From an uncultured Lachnospiraceae bacterium (GTDB taxonomy: Bacteria; Bacillota; Clostridia; Lachnospirales; Lachnospiraceae): 6,292 nucleotides of DNA. A model generated the notes under the pieces. That model saw nothing but the letters and a program-made list of their open reading frames with translations. It ran no database searches and was not told the origin of the DNA. This document shows positions 1-5,671 of this stretch, one piece after another (position 1 is the first letter of the stretch; the number at the start of each line of letters is the position of its first letter). The position numbers and the translations under genes were made by a program. The stretch spans positions 1 to 6,292 of the forward strand of contig CAJUTD010000123.1 of the NCBI GenBank assembly GCA_910589635.1, read 5' to 3'.

Positions 1-579
1 CAAAGTCCAATACTCTTCCGGGATAAATGCGTTGACCTCTTCCTCTCTGTCACAAATGATGCGCAGGGCCACAGATTGCACACGTCCGGCGCTCAATCCC
101 CGTTTTACTTTCGCCCATAATACAGGACTGATGCGATAACCTACCATACGGTCCAACATACGCCTGGTCTGCTGAGCATCCACAAGATTCAAGTCTATGT
201 TGCGCGCCTGTTTTAAGGAAGCCTTAACTGCGTTCTTAGTAATTTCGTTAAAACTGATCCGACAGACTTTCTTATCTTCCAACTTTAAGGCTTTCGACAA
301 ATGCCAGGAAATTGCTTCCCCCTCACGGTCCGGGTCCGTCGCCAGATATACTTTATCCGCTTTCTTAACTTCTTTTCTGAGGTTGGCAAGGATGTCTCCT
401 TTGCCGCGGATTGTAATATATTTCGGCTCATAATCATGTTCAACATCTATGCCAAGCTGGCTTTTCGGCAAGTCGCGCACATGTCCGTTGGACGCCACAA
501 CCTCATAATTTTTTCCTAAAAATTTTTTAATCGTCTTCACCTTTGCCGGTGACTCCACAATTACCAGATACTTCGCCAT
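1..579 (-). CDS. topA: DNA topoisomerase I (type IA), N-terminal 193 residues, cut by window edge
   Basis: This gene encodes type IA topoisomerase I, which relaxes negatively supercoiled DNA by cutting and rejoining one strand. Only the 5' end is present; the frame is open to base 1. The protein begins MAKYLVIVESPAKVKTIKKF, the classic TOPRIM start with the catalytic Glu at residue 9. The second TOPRIM acidic motif, TDPDREGEA, is at residues 81-89 (Asp82 and Asp84, Mg2+ binding). It is followed by RISFNEIT (108-114), the VDAQQTRRMLDRMVGYRISP stretch (133-152) and SAGRVQSVALR (163-173), all typical of bacterial TopA. The active-site tyrosine would lie beyond the window. The ATG start is supported by a strong GAGAGGAG ribosome binding site 7 bases upstream. 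It is the last gene of the comM-dprA-topA series and lies about 100 bases after dprA, so it may be co-transcribed or have its own weak promoter. Identity is very secure. Confidence 0.97.
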   Translation of the reverse strand, partial: MAKYLVIVESPAKVKTIKKFLGKNYEVVASNGHVRDLPKSQLGIDVEHDYEPKYITIRGKGDILANLRKEVKKADKVYLATDPDREGEAISWHLSKALKLEDKKVCRISFNEITKNAVKASLKQARNIDLNLVDAQQTRRMLDRMVGYRISPVLWAKVKRGLSAGRVQSVALRIICDREEEVNAFIPEEYWTL

Positions 580-586
580 CTGTCTG

Positions 587-594
587 CTCCTCTC
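587..594 (-). promoter_or_regulatory. topA ribosome binding site
   Basis: GAGAGGAG on the minus strand, 7 bases before the ATG at 579-577. It fixes the topA start and matches the anti-Shine-Dalgarno sequence well. Confidence 0.8.
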
Positions 595-681
595 TATTCA
601 TCATCAAGCGGGAAAGTCCGCACAAATTCTCTGAATGCCCGGTCTCTGGAAAAGCCGTCACAGAAAACCGTGCGGCAGCCT

Positions 682-1803
682 CTATGATACAAAACCATCA
701 GAACGGACATAATAATTTTTATAAACCTCAGAAACAATGCCCAGTCCGCACAGTGTTTCTATTACTTCCATCAATTTCCCCAAGCCCAGCCCTGTTTCTG
801 TCAGAAGTTCCTCAAGGCTACGGGGGGTCAAACCGAGACAACTATACACCAACCTCTCTAAATTTTCAAGGGATATTTTTTTCTTTCTGCATGAATTCTC
901 TTCTGTTTTTGAAAAAATATGCATTTCTTTCAGAAAATCTTCCATGCTCAAAAAGACGCCTGCTCCCTGCTGTATCAAGCGATTTGTTCCCTGGCTGGAT
1001 ACATCTGAAATACGTCCTGGCAATGCATAAACATCCCTTCCCTGTTCTAAGGCAAAATCTGCTGTAATCAGAGAGCCGCTTTTTTGTTTCGCCTCCACAA
1101 CCAGTACGACATCCGACAGTCCGCTGATAATTCGGTTGCGTTGAGGAAAATTCAGGGCAAGCGGCTGCATATGCGGCGGATACTCCGAAATGACTCCTCC
1201 CTTCTCAATCAGCTGTCCATATAACTCCCGATTTCCAGTGGGATAACAGACATCTACGCCGCAGCCCAGCACGCCGTATGTGCTGCCTCCTCCACGCAGC
1301 GCCCCGCGTTGGGCAGCCCCGTCAATTCCGGCTGCCATACCGCTTACTACAACAATTCCTTCAGCAGCTAACCCGTATCCAATCTGCTCCGCAGCAGATT
1401 TTCCGTAATATGTACAATTTCTGGCTCCCACAATACCAACCGATTTTTTCTCCCAAACAGGAAGTTCCCCACAGTAAAATAAGCCATAGGGCGGATTATA
1501 GATATCCCTCAGCCTCAATGGGTAAGTTTCCTCCCGCCACACAGCAAGCTTTATCCCTCTCTGTACACAGTATGACAATTCCTCTTCTAATTCTGCTTCC
1601 GTCCTTCCCTGTGCCGCTTTGATTTCTGCTATTTCCCGCTCCGTCAGAATAGTTATCCGCTCTAAGCTCTCCCGGCGCGCACGGTACAGCCCTTCTGCTT
1701 CCGAGAACATCTCCCCTAAGAAGATTTTCTTCCTGCCGGAAAGCGATACAATGCTGGCAAGCCAGTATTCATATTTATTATACGCTCCCTGAATCGTCCT
1801 CAT
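682..1803 (-). CDS. dprA: DNA-processing protein DprA (DNA protecting protein Smf)
   Basis: DprA binds incoming single-stranded DNA, protects it and loads RecA during transformation and other recombination; it acts in the cytoplasm. From the chosen ATG the protein has 373 residues, the usual size. After a helical N-terminal region of about 100 residues comes the extended Rossmann fold: VGIVGARNC (122-130), VVSGMAAGIDGAAQRGAL (151-168), LGCGVDVCYP (179-188), the DprA hallmark FPQRNRIISG (219-228), SGSLITADFALEQGRDVYALPG (242-263) and the QGTNRLIQQGA segment (271-281). Residues about 313-367 look like the C-terminal winged-helix (DML1-like) domain. A GTG at 1815 would add four residues but sits directly against the AGAAAGGT motif. 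The ATG at 1803 forms an ATGA overlap with the comM stop and has that motif 12 bases upstream, so it is preferred. It is translationally coupled to comM. The stop is TAG at 684-682. Confidence 0.95.
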   Translation of the reverse strand: MRTIQGAYNKYEYWLASIVSLSGRKKIFLGEMFSEAEGLYRARRESLERITILTEREIAEIKAAQGRTEAELEEELSYCVQRGIKLAVWREETYPLRLRDIYNPPYGLFYCGELPVWEKKSVGIVGARNCTYYGKSAAEQIGYGLAAEGIVVVSGMAAGIDGAAQRGALRGGGSTYGVLGCGVDVCYPTGNRELYGQLIEKGGVISEYPPHMQPLALNFPQRNRIISGLSDVVLVVEAKQKSGSLITADFALEQGRDVYALPGRISDVSSQGTNRLIQQGAGVFLSMEDFLKEMHIFSKTEENSCRKKKISLENLERLVYSCLGLTPRSLEELLTETGLGLGKLMEVIETLCGLGIVSEVYKNYYVRSDGFVS

Positions 1804-3350
1804 ACCCAGTCCCACACCTTTCTGTCAAGGCTGCGATATAAAAGACTTTCACAAATATGGGAGCGCCCAATCTCAGGCGCACCTTCCATATCCGCTATTG
1901 TGCGCGCCACACGCAGAGCCCGATAATACCCGCGCGCTGTCATCTCCATCTTTTCAAACGTTTCATGTAAAAGCTTGGCCCCCTCCTCTTCCATTACGCA
2001 CCACTGCTCCATGGCAGATGGAGGAATCTGGCTATTATATAGAATGCCGCTTCCGCAAAAACGCTCCTGCTGAATCCGCTGCGCCTGTTCAACCCTGCTT
2101 CTGATCTGCGCAGAGCTTTCCTCCGGCTGCCTTGTCGTAAGTTCATGCAAAGCTGGACGGCTGACTTCCACACAGATATCCATGCGGTCTAAAAGCGGAC
2201 GGCTAATCTTACTGAGATGCCGCTCAATCATAGTTTTAGAGCATGTACACCGGTTGCGATCCGGGAAATAACCGCAACTGCAAGGGTTCATAGCCGCAAT
2301 CAACATAATATCCGCCGGGTAAAAGTAGGTGCCGCTCCCTCTCACCAGTCGAATTTCCCGCTCTTCTAAAGGCTGGCGCAGCACTTCCAGCACCGGCTTT
2401 TTGAACTCTGTCAGCTCGTCCAAAAACAGCACGCCTTTATGCGCCAGGCTGATTTCCCCAGGCTTCGGCACTGTTCCACCACCCGCCATTCCTGCAAGGC
2501 TGATCGTATGGTGAGGGCTTCGGTAGGGCCTTTGCCTAAAATTCATCTCGCGCTGCCCAAACATCCCCATAACGCTATATACCTTAGCAAGCTCTAAGGC
2601 CTCTTCCTCTGTGAGTGGCGGAAGGATCGTCGAAACTGCGCGCGCCGCCATCGTCTTCCCTGCCCCCGGCGAGCCAAGCATTAACATATTATGTCTGCCG
2701 CTGGCGGCAATTTCACAGGCACGCTTCAAGACCTTCTGCCCATGGATCGACGCGAAGTCAGAATCCGCGTTTTGCGCATTTTCGCGCATTTCTTCTATAT
2801 TATTGATGACACCAGAAATACACTTCTCAGGTTCTTTCCGAAACTTGTCCAGCAGCCCTATAACCTGGTTGAGATTTTCCCCCGCAAGGATTTCAATCCC
2901 TTTTACAGCCTGCGCTTGCCTGATATTTTCTCTGGGGACGCAGACTACCCGTTTCCCGGCCTCCCGCGCCGCAAGCACCATAGGTAGAATTCCGGTAGTT
3001 GGACGGATTTCGCCGTTTAAGCTGATTTCCCCCGCAAATAAGATGCCGTCTAAGTACTCCCGGGGAATTCTGCCATATGCCGATAAGATAGCGAGTGCAA
3101 TTGGCAGGTCAAACACTGTCCCGCTCTTACGGATGTCAGCCGGATATAAATTTACTGTAATTCTCTTAGGCGCCAGGCGGATACCGCTGTTGCGGATTGC
3201 CGTGCGTATGCGTTCCTTTGCCTCTTTTACCTCAGAAGACAATACGCCCACCATCTCAAATGAGGGCAGACCATCGCAGACGTCTGCTTCCACCTGGATA
3301 AGGATACCGCGAATGCCGCAGACGATTGCCGTTGATACAATACTATACAA
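1800..3350 (-). CDS. comM: YifB/ComM-family Mg chelatase-like AAA+ ATPase
   Basis: This is a ComM (YifB) family hexameric AAA+ motor. Characterised relatives drive branch migration during integration of foreign single-stranded DNA. From the TTG at 3350 the protein has 516 residues, close to the family norm of about 510. It starts (M)YSIVSTAIVCGIRG, aligning with the usual start just before the Lon-protease-like domain (about 1-175; GLPSFEMVG at 27-35). The AAA+ core follows: Walker A GSPGAGKT (226-233), SPHHTIS (278-284), Walker B GVLFLDELTEF (306-316), and a family-specific cysteine pair cluster NPCSCG...RCTC (Cys357, 359, 368, 370). LLDRMDICVEV (386-396) is probably the arginine-finger region. 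The C-terminal Mg_chelatase_C domain contains ARGYYRALRVARTIADME (472-489). An in-frame ATG further upstream (3392) lacks a suitable ribosome binding site, whereas TTG 3350 has AGGGAGGT 5 bases before it. It overlaps dprA by 4 bases. Confidence 0.95.
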   Translation of the reverse strand: MYSIVSTAIVCGIRGILIQVEADVCDGLPSFEMVGVLSSEVKEAKERIRTAIRNSGIRLAPKRITVNLYPADIRKSGTVFDLPIALAILSAYGRIPREYLDGILFAGEISLNGEIRPTTGILPMVLAAREAGKRVVCVPRENIRQAQAVKGIEILAGENLNQVIGLLDKFRKEPEKCISGVINNIEEMRENAQNADSDFASIHGQKVLKRACEIAASGRHNMLMLGSPGAGKTMAARAVSTILPPLTEEEALELAKVYSVMGMFGQREMNFRQRPYRSPHHTISLAGMAGGGTVPKPGEISLAHKGVLFLDELTEFKKPVLEVLRQPLEEREIRLVRGSGTYFYPADIMLIAAMNPCSCGYFPDRNRCTCSKTMIERHLSKISRPLLDRMDICVEVSRPALHELTTRQPEESSAQIRSRVEQAQRIQQERFCGSGILYNSQIPPSAMEQWCVMEEEGAKLLHETFEKMEMTARGYYRALRVARTIADMEGAPEIGRSHICESLLYRSLDRKVWDWV

Positions 3351-3354
3351 AATT

Positions 3355-3362
3355 ACCTCCCT
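3355..3362 (-). promoter_or_regulatory. comM ribosome binding site that selects a TTG start
   Basis: AGGGAGGT on the minus strand is a near-perfect Shine-Dalgarno sequence. Its GGAGG core ends 5 bases before the TTG at 3350-3348. The longer reading from the ATG at 3392 would translate through this site and add 14 residues that are not typical of the family. Confidence 0.8.
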
Positions 3363-3413
3363 TTGTGCTGGTTGGGATATGCGGGCAGACACGCCCGGAA
3401 AAAAGATAAATGT

Positions 3414-3442
3414 ATCATACCATAGTTTGTCATGCTTGAAAA
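3414..3442 (-). promoter_or_regulatory. Candidate extended -10 promoter for comM-dprA
   Basis: On the minus strand, TATGAT (3419-3414) is preceded by TGG (3422-3420), giving an extended -10 element. A weak -35, TTTTCA, lies at 3442-3437 with a 17-base spacer. This predicts a transcript start near 3407 and a leader of about 55 bases before the comM TTG. The leader contains a small 5-bp hairpin (3382-3397). The -35 box lies within the stem of the sigK terminator. No other good promoter is visible in the 100-base gap. The call rests on pattern matching only. Confidence 0.5.
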
Positions 3443-3468
3443 GCTGTTTCTCAAAAACAGCTTTTCAA
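3436..3468 (-). terminator. Perfect 14-bp stem-loop at the end of sigK; likely intrinsic terminator
   Basis: The arms TTGAAAAGCTGTTT (3436-3449) and AAACAGCTTTTCAA (3455-3468) pair perfectly around a 5-base loop. Read on the sigK strand, the core stem GCTGTTT/AAACAGC is flanked by AAAA and TTTT, as in bidirectional rho-independent terminators. The run of T downstream is short in the sigK direction (TTTTC); the plus strand has a further ATTTTT after the stem. The sigK TGA stop (3453-3451) sits inside the loop. It probably separates sigK from comM. Confidence 0.65.
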
Positions 3469-4068
3469 TTTTTCCAGGGCACGTTTTTCAATCCTGCTGA
3501 CATATGAGCGGGAAATTCCCAGTTTATCCGCTATTTCCCGTTGAGTCAGCGGTTTTTTATTATACAGCCCATATCGCCATTCAATAATCTGTCTCTCTCT
3601 GCTTCCAAGCACTCTGGGGATCATCTCATAGATCTTTTTGGTGTTGCTCTTCAGCTCAATAACCTCAAAGATTTCTCTATCTGTGCTCTCAACCACATCC
3701 ATAAGATTGATCTGATTTCCCTCTTTGTCTGTCCCGATAGGCTCATACAGCGACACTTCCCGCGAAGTCTTCTTTTTCCCACGGAAATACATTAGAAGCT
3801 CGTTGTCGATGCAACGGGCGGCATAGGTAGCCAGACGGTTCCCGCGCTCATAATTAAAGGTTGCAATTGCCTTAATGAGACCGATGGTACCTATGGAAAT
3901 CAAATCTTCCATATCCTCTTCCCCGTTCTGGTATTTTCTGGAAATATGCGCAACCAGCCTCAGATTCCGTTCAATCAGGATATGTTTAGCTTCAAGGCTG
4001 CCCTCTCTCATTTTCTTCAGATAATATTTTTCTTCCTCCACATTCAGCGGCTTTAAAAAAGTTTTCAA
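3451..4068 (-). CDS. sigK: RNA polymerase sporulation sigma factor SigK
   Basis: This is a sigma-70 family factor of 205 residues whose best match from memory is sigma-K, the late mother-cell sigma that controls coat and cortex genes and mother-cell lysis. Region 2 spans about 30-100: LIERNLRLVAHISRKY (31-46), EDLISIGTIGLIKAI (54-68) and LATYAARCIDNELLMYFR (79-96). The sigma-K-like linker IGTDKEGNQINLMDV follows at 111-125. Region 4 ends in the helix-turn-helix TQREIADKLGISRSYVSRIE (175-194). The LVAHI and IGxDKEGN signatures favour sigma-K over sigma-E. The start is TTG, with AGAGGTG 5 bases upstream. An in-frame TAA lies about ten codons before it, so no N-terminal pro-sequence can be encoded. 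The gene is intact, without a skin-type insertion. It is divergent from the DUF4250 gene and ends in a stem-loop. Confidence 0.92.
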   Translation of the reverse strand: MKTFLKPLNVEEEKYYLKKMREGSLEAKHILIERNLRLVAHISRKYQNGEEDMEDLISIGTIGLIKAIATFNYERGNRLATYAARCIDNELLMYFRGKKKTSREVSLYEPIGTDKEGNQINLMDVVESTDREIFEVIELKSNTKKIYEMIPRVLGSRERQIIEWRYGLYNKKPLTQREIADKLGISRSYVSRIEKRALEKLKSCF

Positions 4069-4073
4069 AAAAG

Positions 4074-4080
4074 CACCTCT
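4074..4080 (-). promoter_or_regulatory. sigK ribosome binding site that selects a TTG start
   Basis: AGAGGTG on the minus strand lies 5 bases before the TTG at 4068-4066. The first in-frame ATG is at codon 20, inside the conserved N-terminal part, so TTG is the start. Confidence 0.75.
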
Positions 4081-4144
4081 TAGCTGATTTATTACATTTT
4101 ATGAAAAATCAAGCCTTGAAGTGCCTTTCCATATAAAATTCAAC

Positions 4145-4173
4145 TTGTCATACCTGTAAAAAGAGAGTATACT
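4145..4173 (+). promoter_or_regulatory. Sigma-A-type promoter for the DUF4250 gene
   Basis: TTGTCA (4145-4150), a 17-base spacer and TATACT (4168-4173) match the vegetative consensus at 5 of 6 bases in each box. The transcript should start near 4180, giving a leader of about 44 bases. That leader contains a 4-bp CCGC/GCGG hairpin (4185-4199) and the GGAGG at 4211-4215. The -10 lies in the palindrome AGTATACT (4166-4173). Read on the other strand, the -35 region gives TATGACAAG, resembling the SpoIIID recognition core GGACAAG recalled from Bacillus. Confidence 0.7.
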
Positions 4174-4223
4174 GACACAGAAAGCCGCAGAATTCGCGGG
4201 AATAAAACACGGAGGTATATGCC

Positions 4224-4400
4224 ATGAATTTCCCCAACGATCCCGTTATGTTACTCAGTGTCGTCAACACTTACTTGAGAGATTACCATTCCACACTGGA
4301 AGAACTCTGCAAAGACGCCAGCTTATCTGCGGAAGAAATCGCCAACCGGCTGGCCGCCATTGATTATCACTATGATCCCGGACAAAATCAATTCCGTTGA
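4224..4400 (+). CDS. DUF4250 domain-containing small protein
   Basis: This is a 58-residue cytoplasmic protein of unknown function. Its start, MNFPNDPVMLLSVVNTYLRD, is the recognisable DUF4250 pattern (N-P-x-DPVMLLS-x-VN-x-x-LRD), and it continues to ANRLAAIDYHYDPGQNQFR at the C-terminus (40-58), where the family ends in a Y-D/E-N-QF motif. The protein is acidic and mostly helical in appearance, with no signal peptide or membrane segment. The ATG at 4224 has GGAGG 8 bases upstream; another ATG at 4219 is in a different frame and too close to that site. It is the only plus-strand gene here, with its own strong promoter, divergent from sigK. Its last 13 bases overlap the 3' end of the DUF5662 gene on the other strand. 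The family assignment is from memory of the motif and no function is known to me. Confidence 0.88.
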   Translation: MNFPNDPVMLLSVVNTYLRDYHSTLEELCKDASLSAEEIANRLAAIDYHYDPGQNQFR

Positions 4401-4972
4401 ACCCCCGGGTTTTCCGGCTTTTGATATGGCGTGCCATAATCCTTCTGCTTGAGCAGCACATGCTTAATGTAATCGAAGGTAACTTCTTCCCCCTGGTCTG
4501 CCAGCATATGCAATAACTCTTCCAACAACGCTTTGCTGTCCTCATGCAGGACATGATGTTCTTTGCCATGCTCATAATATTCGAGCGCGCTCCTATCTGT
4601 ATATTTTTCCTTTTGGTAATTCTTAGATGCCGATACGCGGTCAATGAACATCTCCACAACGTACTTTAATGGCATTTTCATGCCGGTAATTCCTTTTTTC
4701 TCCCCAACTCCATAATCAATCCAATATTCCAGATGATGCTTATTCCTTCCTTTATGGTGCAGCCAAGCCTGAGAATAACCTTTTTCCAAACGCTCAATAT
4801 TATTAGGGCTCAGATTACCCTGATAATACTTGCAGCCCACCAAAAATTCTGTAGGGCTATACTTAGATAAGTCGTGCAATAGCCCCTGCTTATATAGTCC
4901 CACCCGGAAACAGCCGCGCATCACCAACATTTTATGATGGTTGATCGTCTTCAAATGTTGCAATGCCTTCAT
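4388..4972 (-). CDS. DUF5662 family protein, HD-domain-like
   Basis: This protein of 194 residues resembles DUF5662, a family of uncharacterised proteins common in Clostridia. The visible motifs suggest a metal-binding HD-type helical fold: HH at 12-13, the HD pair in LLHDLSKYSPTEF (31-43; His33, Asp34), AWLHHKGRNKHHLEYW (69-84; His72-73 and 79-80) and the Asp of MFIDR (108-112). This His...HD...His...Asp spacing is like HD phosphohydrolases, but the substrate is unknown and enzymatic activity is inference. There is no signal peptide or membrane span. The ATG start has GAGGTG 4 bases upstream and lies 26 bases after the TraX-family stop, implying co-transcription with that gene and the debranching enzyme. 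The TGA stop lies inside the end of the convergent DUF4250 gene (13-base overlap). The C-terminal tail (about 180-194) is Pro/Asn-rich and unlikely to be structured. Confidence 0.85.
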   Translation of the reverse strand: MKALQHLKTINHHKMLVMRGCFRVGLYKQGLLHDLSKYSPTEFLVGCKYYQGNLSPNNIERLEKGYSQAWLHHKGRNKHHLEYWIDYGVGEKKGITGMKMPLKYVVEMFIDRVSASKNYQKEKYTDRSALEYYEHGKEHHVLHEDSKALLEELLHMLADQGEEVTFDYIKHVLLKQKDYGTPYQKPENPGVQRN

Positions 4973-4998
4973 AGTTCACCTCGCAATATCATAGAATT

Positions 4999-5661
4999 TC
5001 AATAAATCATCTCAACTATTAAATATAGGATTAACAAGTGAAGCGGATAAAAAACATAGAAAAAGTATTTTAAGGAAGGTCCCTTTTTGCCATTATACAT
5101 TAACATAGGGACTACTGCCAGGGAAGCATACATCTGAACGCCTCTCCCATAAAGTAAAAAATTTTCAACTGCAAACAATAGCTGTTTCACAACTTTTCTC
5201 TCGTACAGAAGATAATAGCACAGTATAAAAACTATTCCCTTTCCGCCATAATCTGTGTTCATAAATTCCGCAGCTACAATCATTACGGCAAAAATCAAAA
5301 TCTCATTTAATTTATTTCCGCACTGTTTTGCCAAATCTATCGCCACAACTCCCAGCAGAAGCGTAAAAAATACATTCTGATGTTCCCAGTTAATCCCTCT
5401 CCGAAAAGCGAGATCGAACGGAATCTCTGAAATCAAGGCAAAACCGAACAGCCGCATCTCGTATTTGCGGATATTGCCGGTATGCATCGCCCCCTCCACC
5501 AAGAGGAAGCAATAGATAGGAAAAGCCAGCCTCCCGATTATCCGCAAAATCCTGTATTGTGGAAACAACACCGCACCTGTATGATCAATGAGCATACAAG
5601 CCATGGCAATGCATTTCAAAGTAAACCCATTGACACCGAATATTTCCTGTTTGTCTTCCAT
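4999..5661 (-). CDS. TraX family membrane protein (putative acyltransferase)
   Basis: This is a 220-residue multi-pass membrane protein of the TraX family. The founding member acetylates F-plasmid pilin at its N-terminus; chromosomal Firmicutes members are uncharacterised, so a role in acylating a cell-surface molecule is inference. Family motifs are MLIDHTGAVLFP (23-34), RIIGRLAFPIYCFLLVEG (40-57), His60, FALISEIPFDLAF (74-86), NVFFTLLLG (96-104) and DYGGKG (137-142), ending with the hydrophobic stretch FFYVFYPLHLLILYLIV (200-216). I count about seven or eight likely membrane segments. The start ATG directly follows an in-frame TAA. The only ribosome-binding candidate, AAAGGGG, lies inside the last codons of the upstream debranching gene, whose stop is 10 bases away, so translational coupling is likely. 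No pilus, conjugation or mobile-element genes are nearby, so this is not a plasmid transfer region. The exact start is slightly uncertain because the spacing is long. Confidence 0.88.
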   Translation of the reverse strand: MEDKQEIFGVNGFTLKCIAMACMLIDHTGAVLFPQYRILRIIGRLAFPIYCFLLVEGAMHTGNIRKYEMRLFGFALISEIPFDLAFRRGINWEHQNVFFTLLLGVVAIDLAKQCGNKLNEILIFAVMIVAAEFMNTDYGGKGIVFILCYYLLYERKVVKQLLFAVENFLLYGRGVQMYASLAVVPMLMYNGKKGPSLKYFFYVFYPLHLLILYLIVEMIY

Positions 5662-5671
5662 TTATTTCTGT

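Noticed and set aside
650..676. Possible hairpin followed by TTTT between dprA and topA (minus strand)
   Set aside because: The stem is only GCCG/CGGC plus a few imperfect pairs with a bulge and a wobble; too weak to call a terminator.
580..681. Search for a separate topA promoter
   Set aside because: Only poor matches (such as TTGTGC with ATGAAT) are present; none is good enough to report.
543..1067. A 174-codon plus-strand open frame opposite dprA and the topA start
   Set aside because: It is low-complexity, without family motifs, and antisense to conserved coding sequence.
2611..3507. A 298-codon open frame on the plus strand, antisense to comM
   Set aside because: It lies opposite a clearly conserved comM frame, shows no recognisable domain and has no convincing ribosome binding site; it is a codon-bias shadow.
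4405..4422. CCGG-GTTTT-CCGG hairpin followed by CTTTT just after the DUF4250 stop
   Set aside because: A 4-bp stem with a short T run inside the DUF5662 coding sequence is too weak to call a terminator for the small gene.
4264..4659. A 131-codon minus-strand open frame spanning the DUF5662 and DUF4250 genes
   Set aside because: It is an alternative frame of the DUF5662 gene, rich in Arg/Cys/Trp, as expected from an out-of-frame reading.
4999..5661. TraX gene as evidence of a conjugative plasmid or integrative element
   Set aside because: No other transfer, relaxase, integrase or pilus genes are present and the neighbours are chromosomal housekeeping genes; chromosomal TraX-like proteins are common in Firmicutes.
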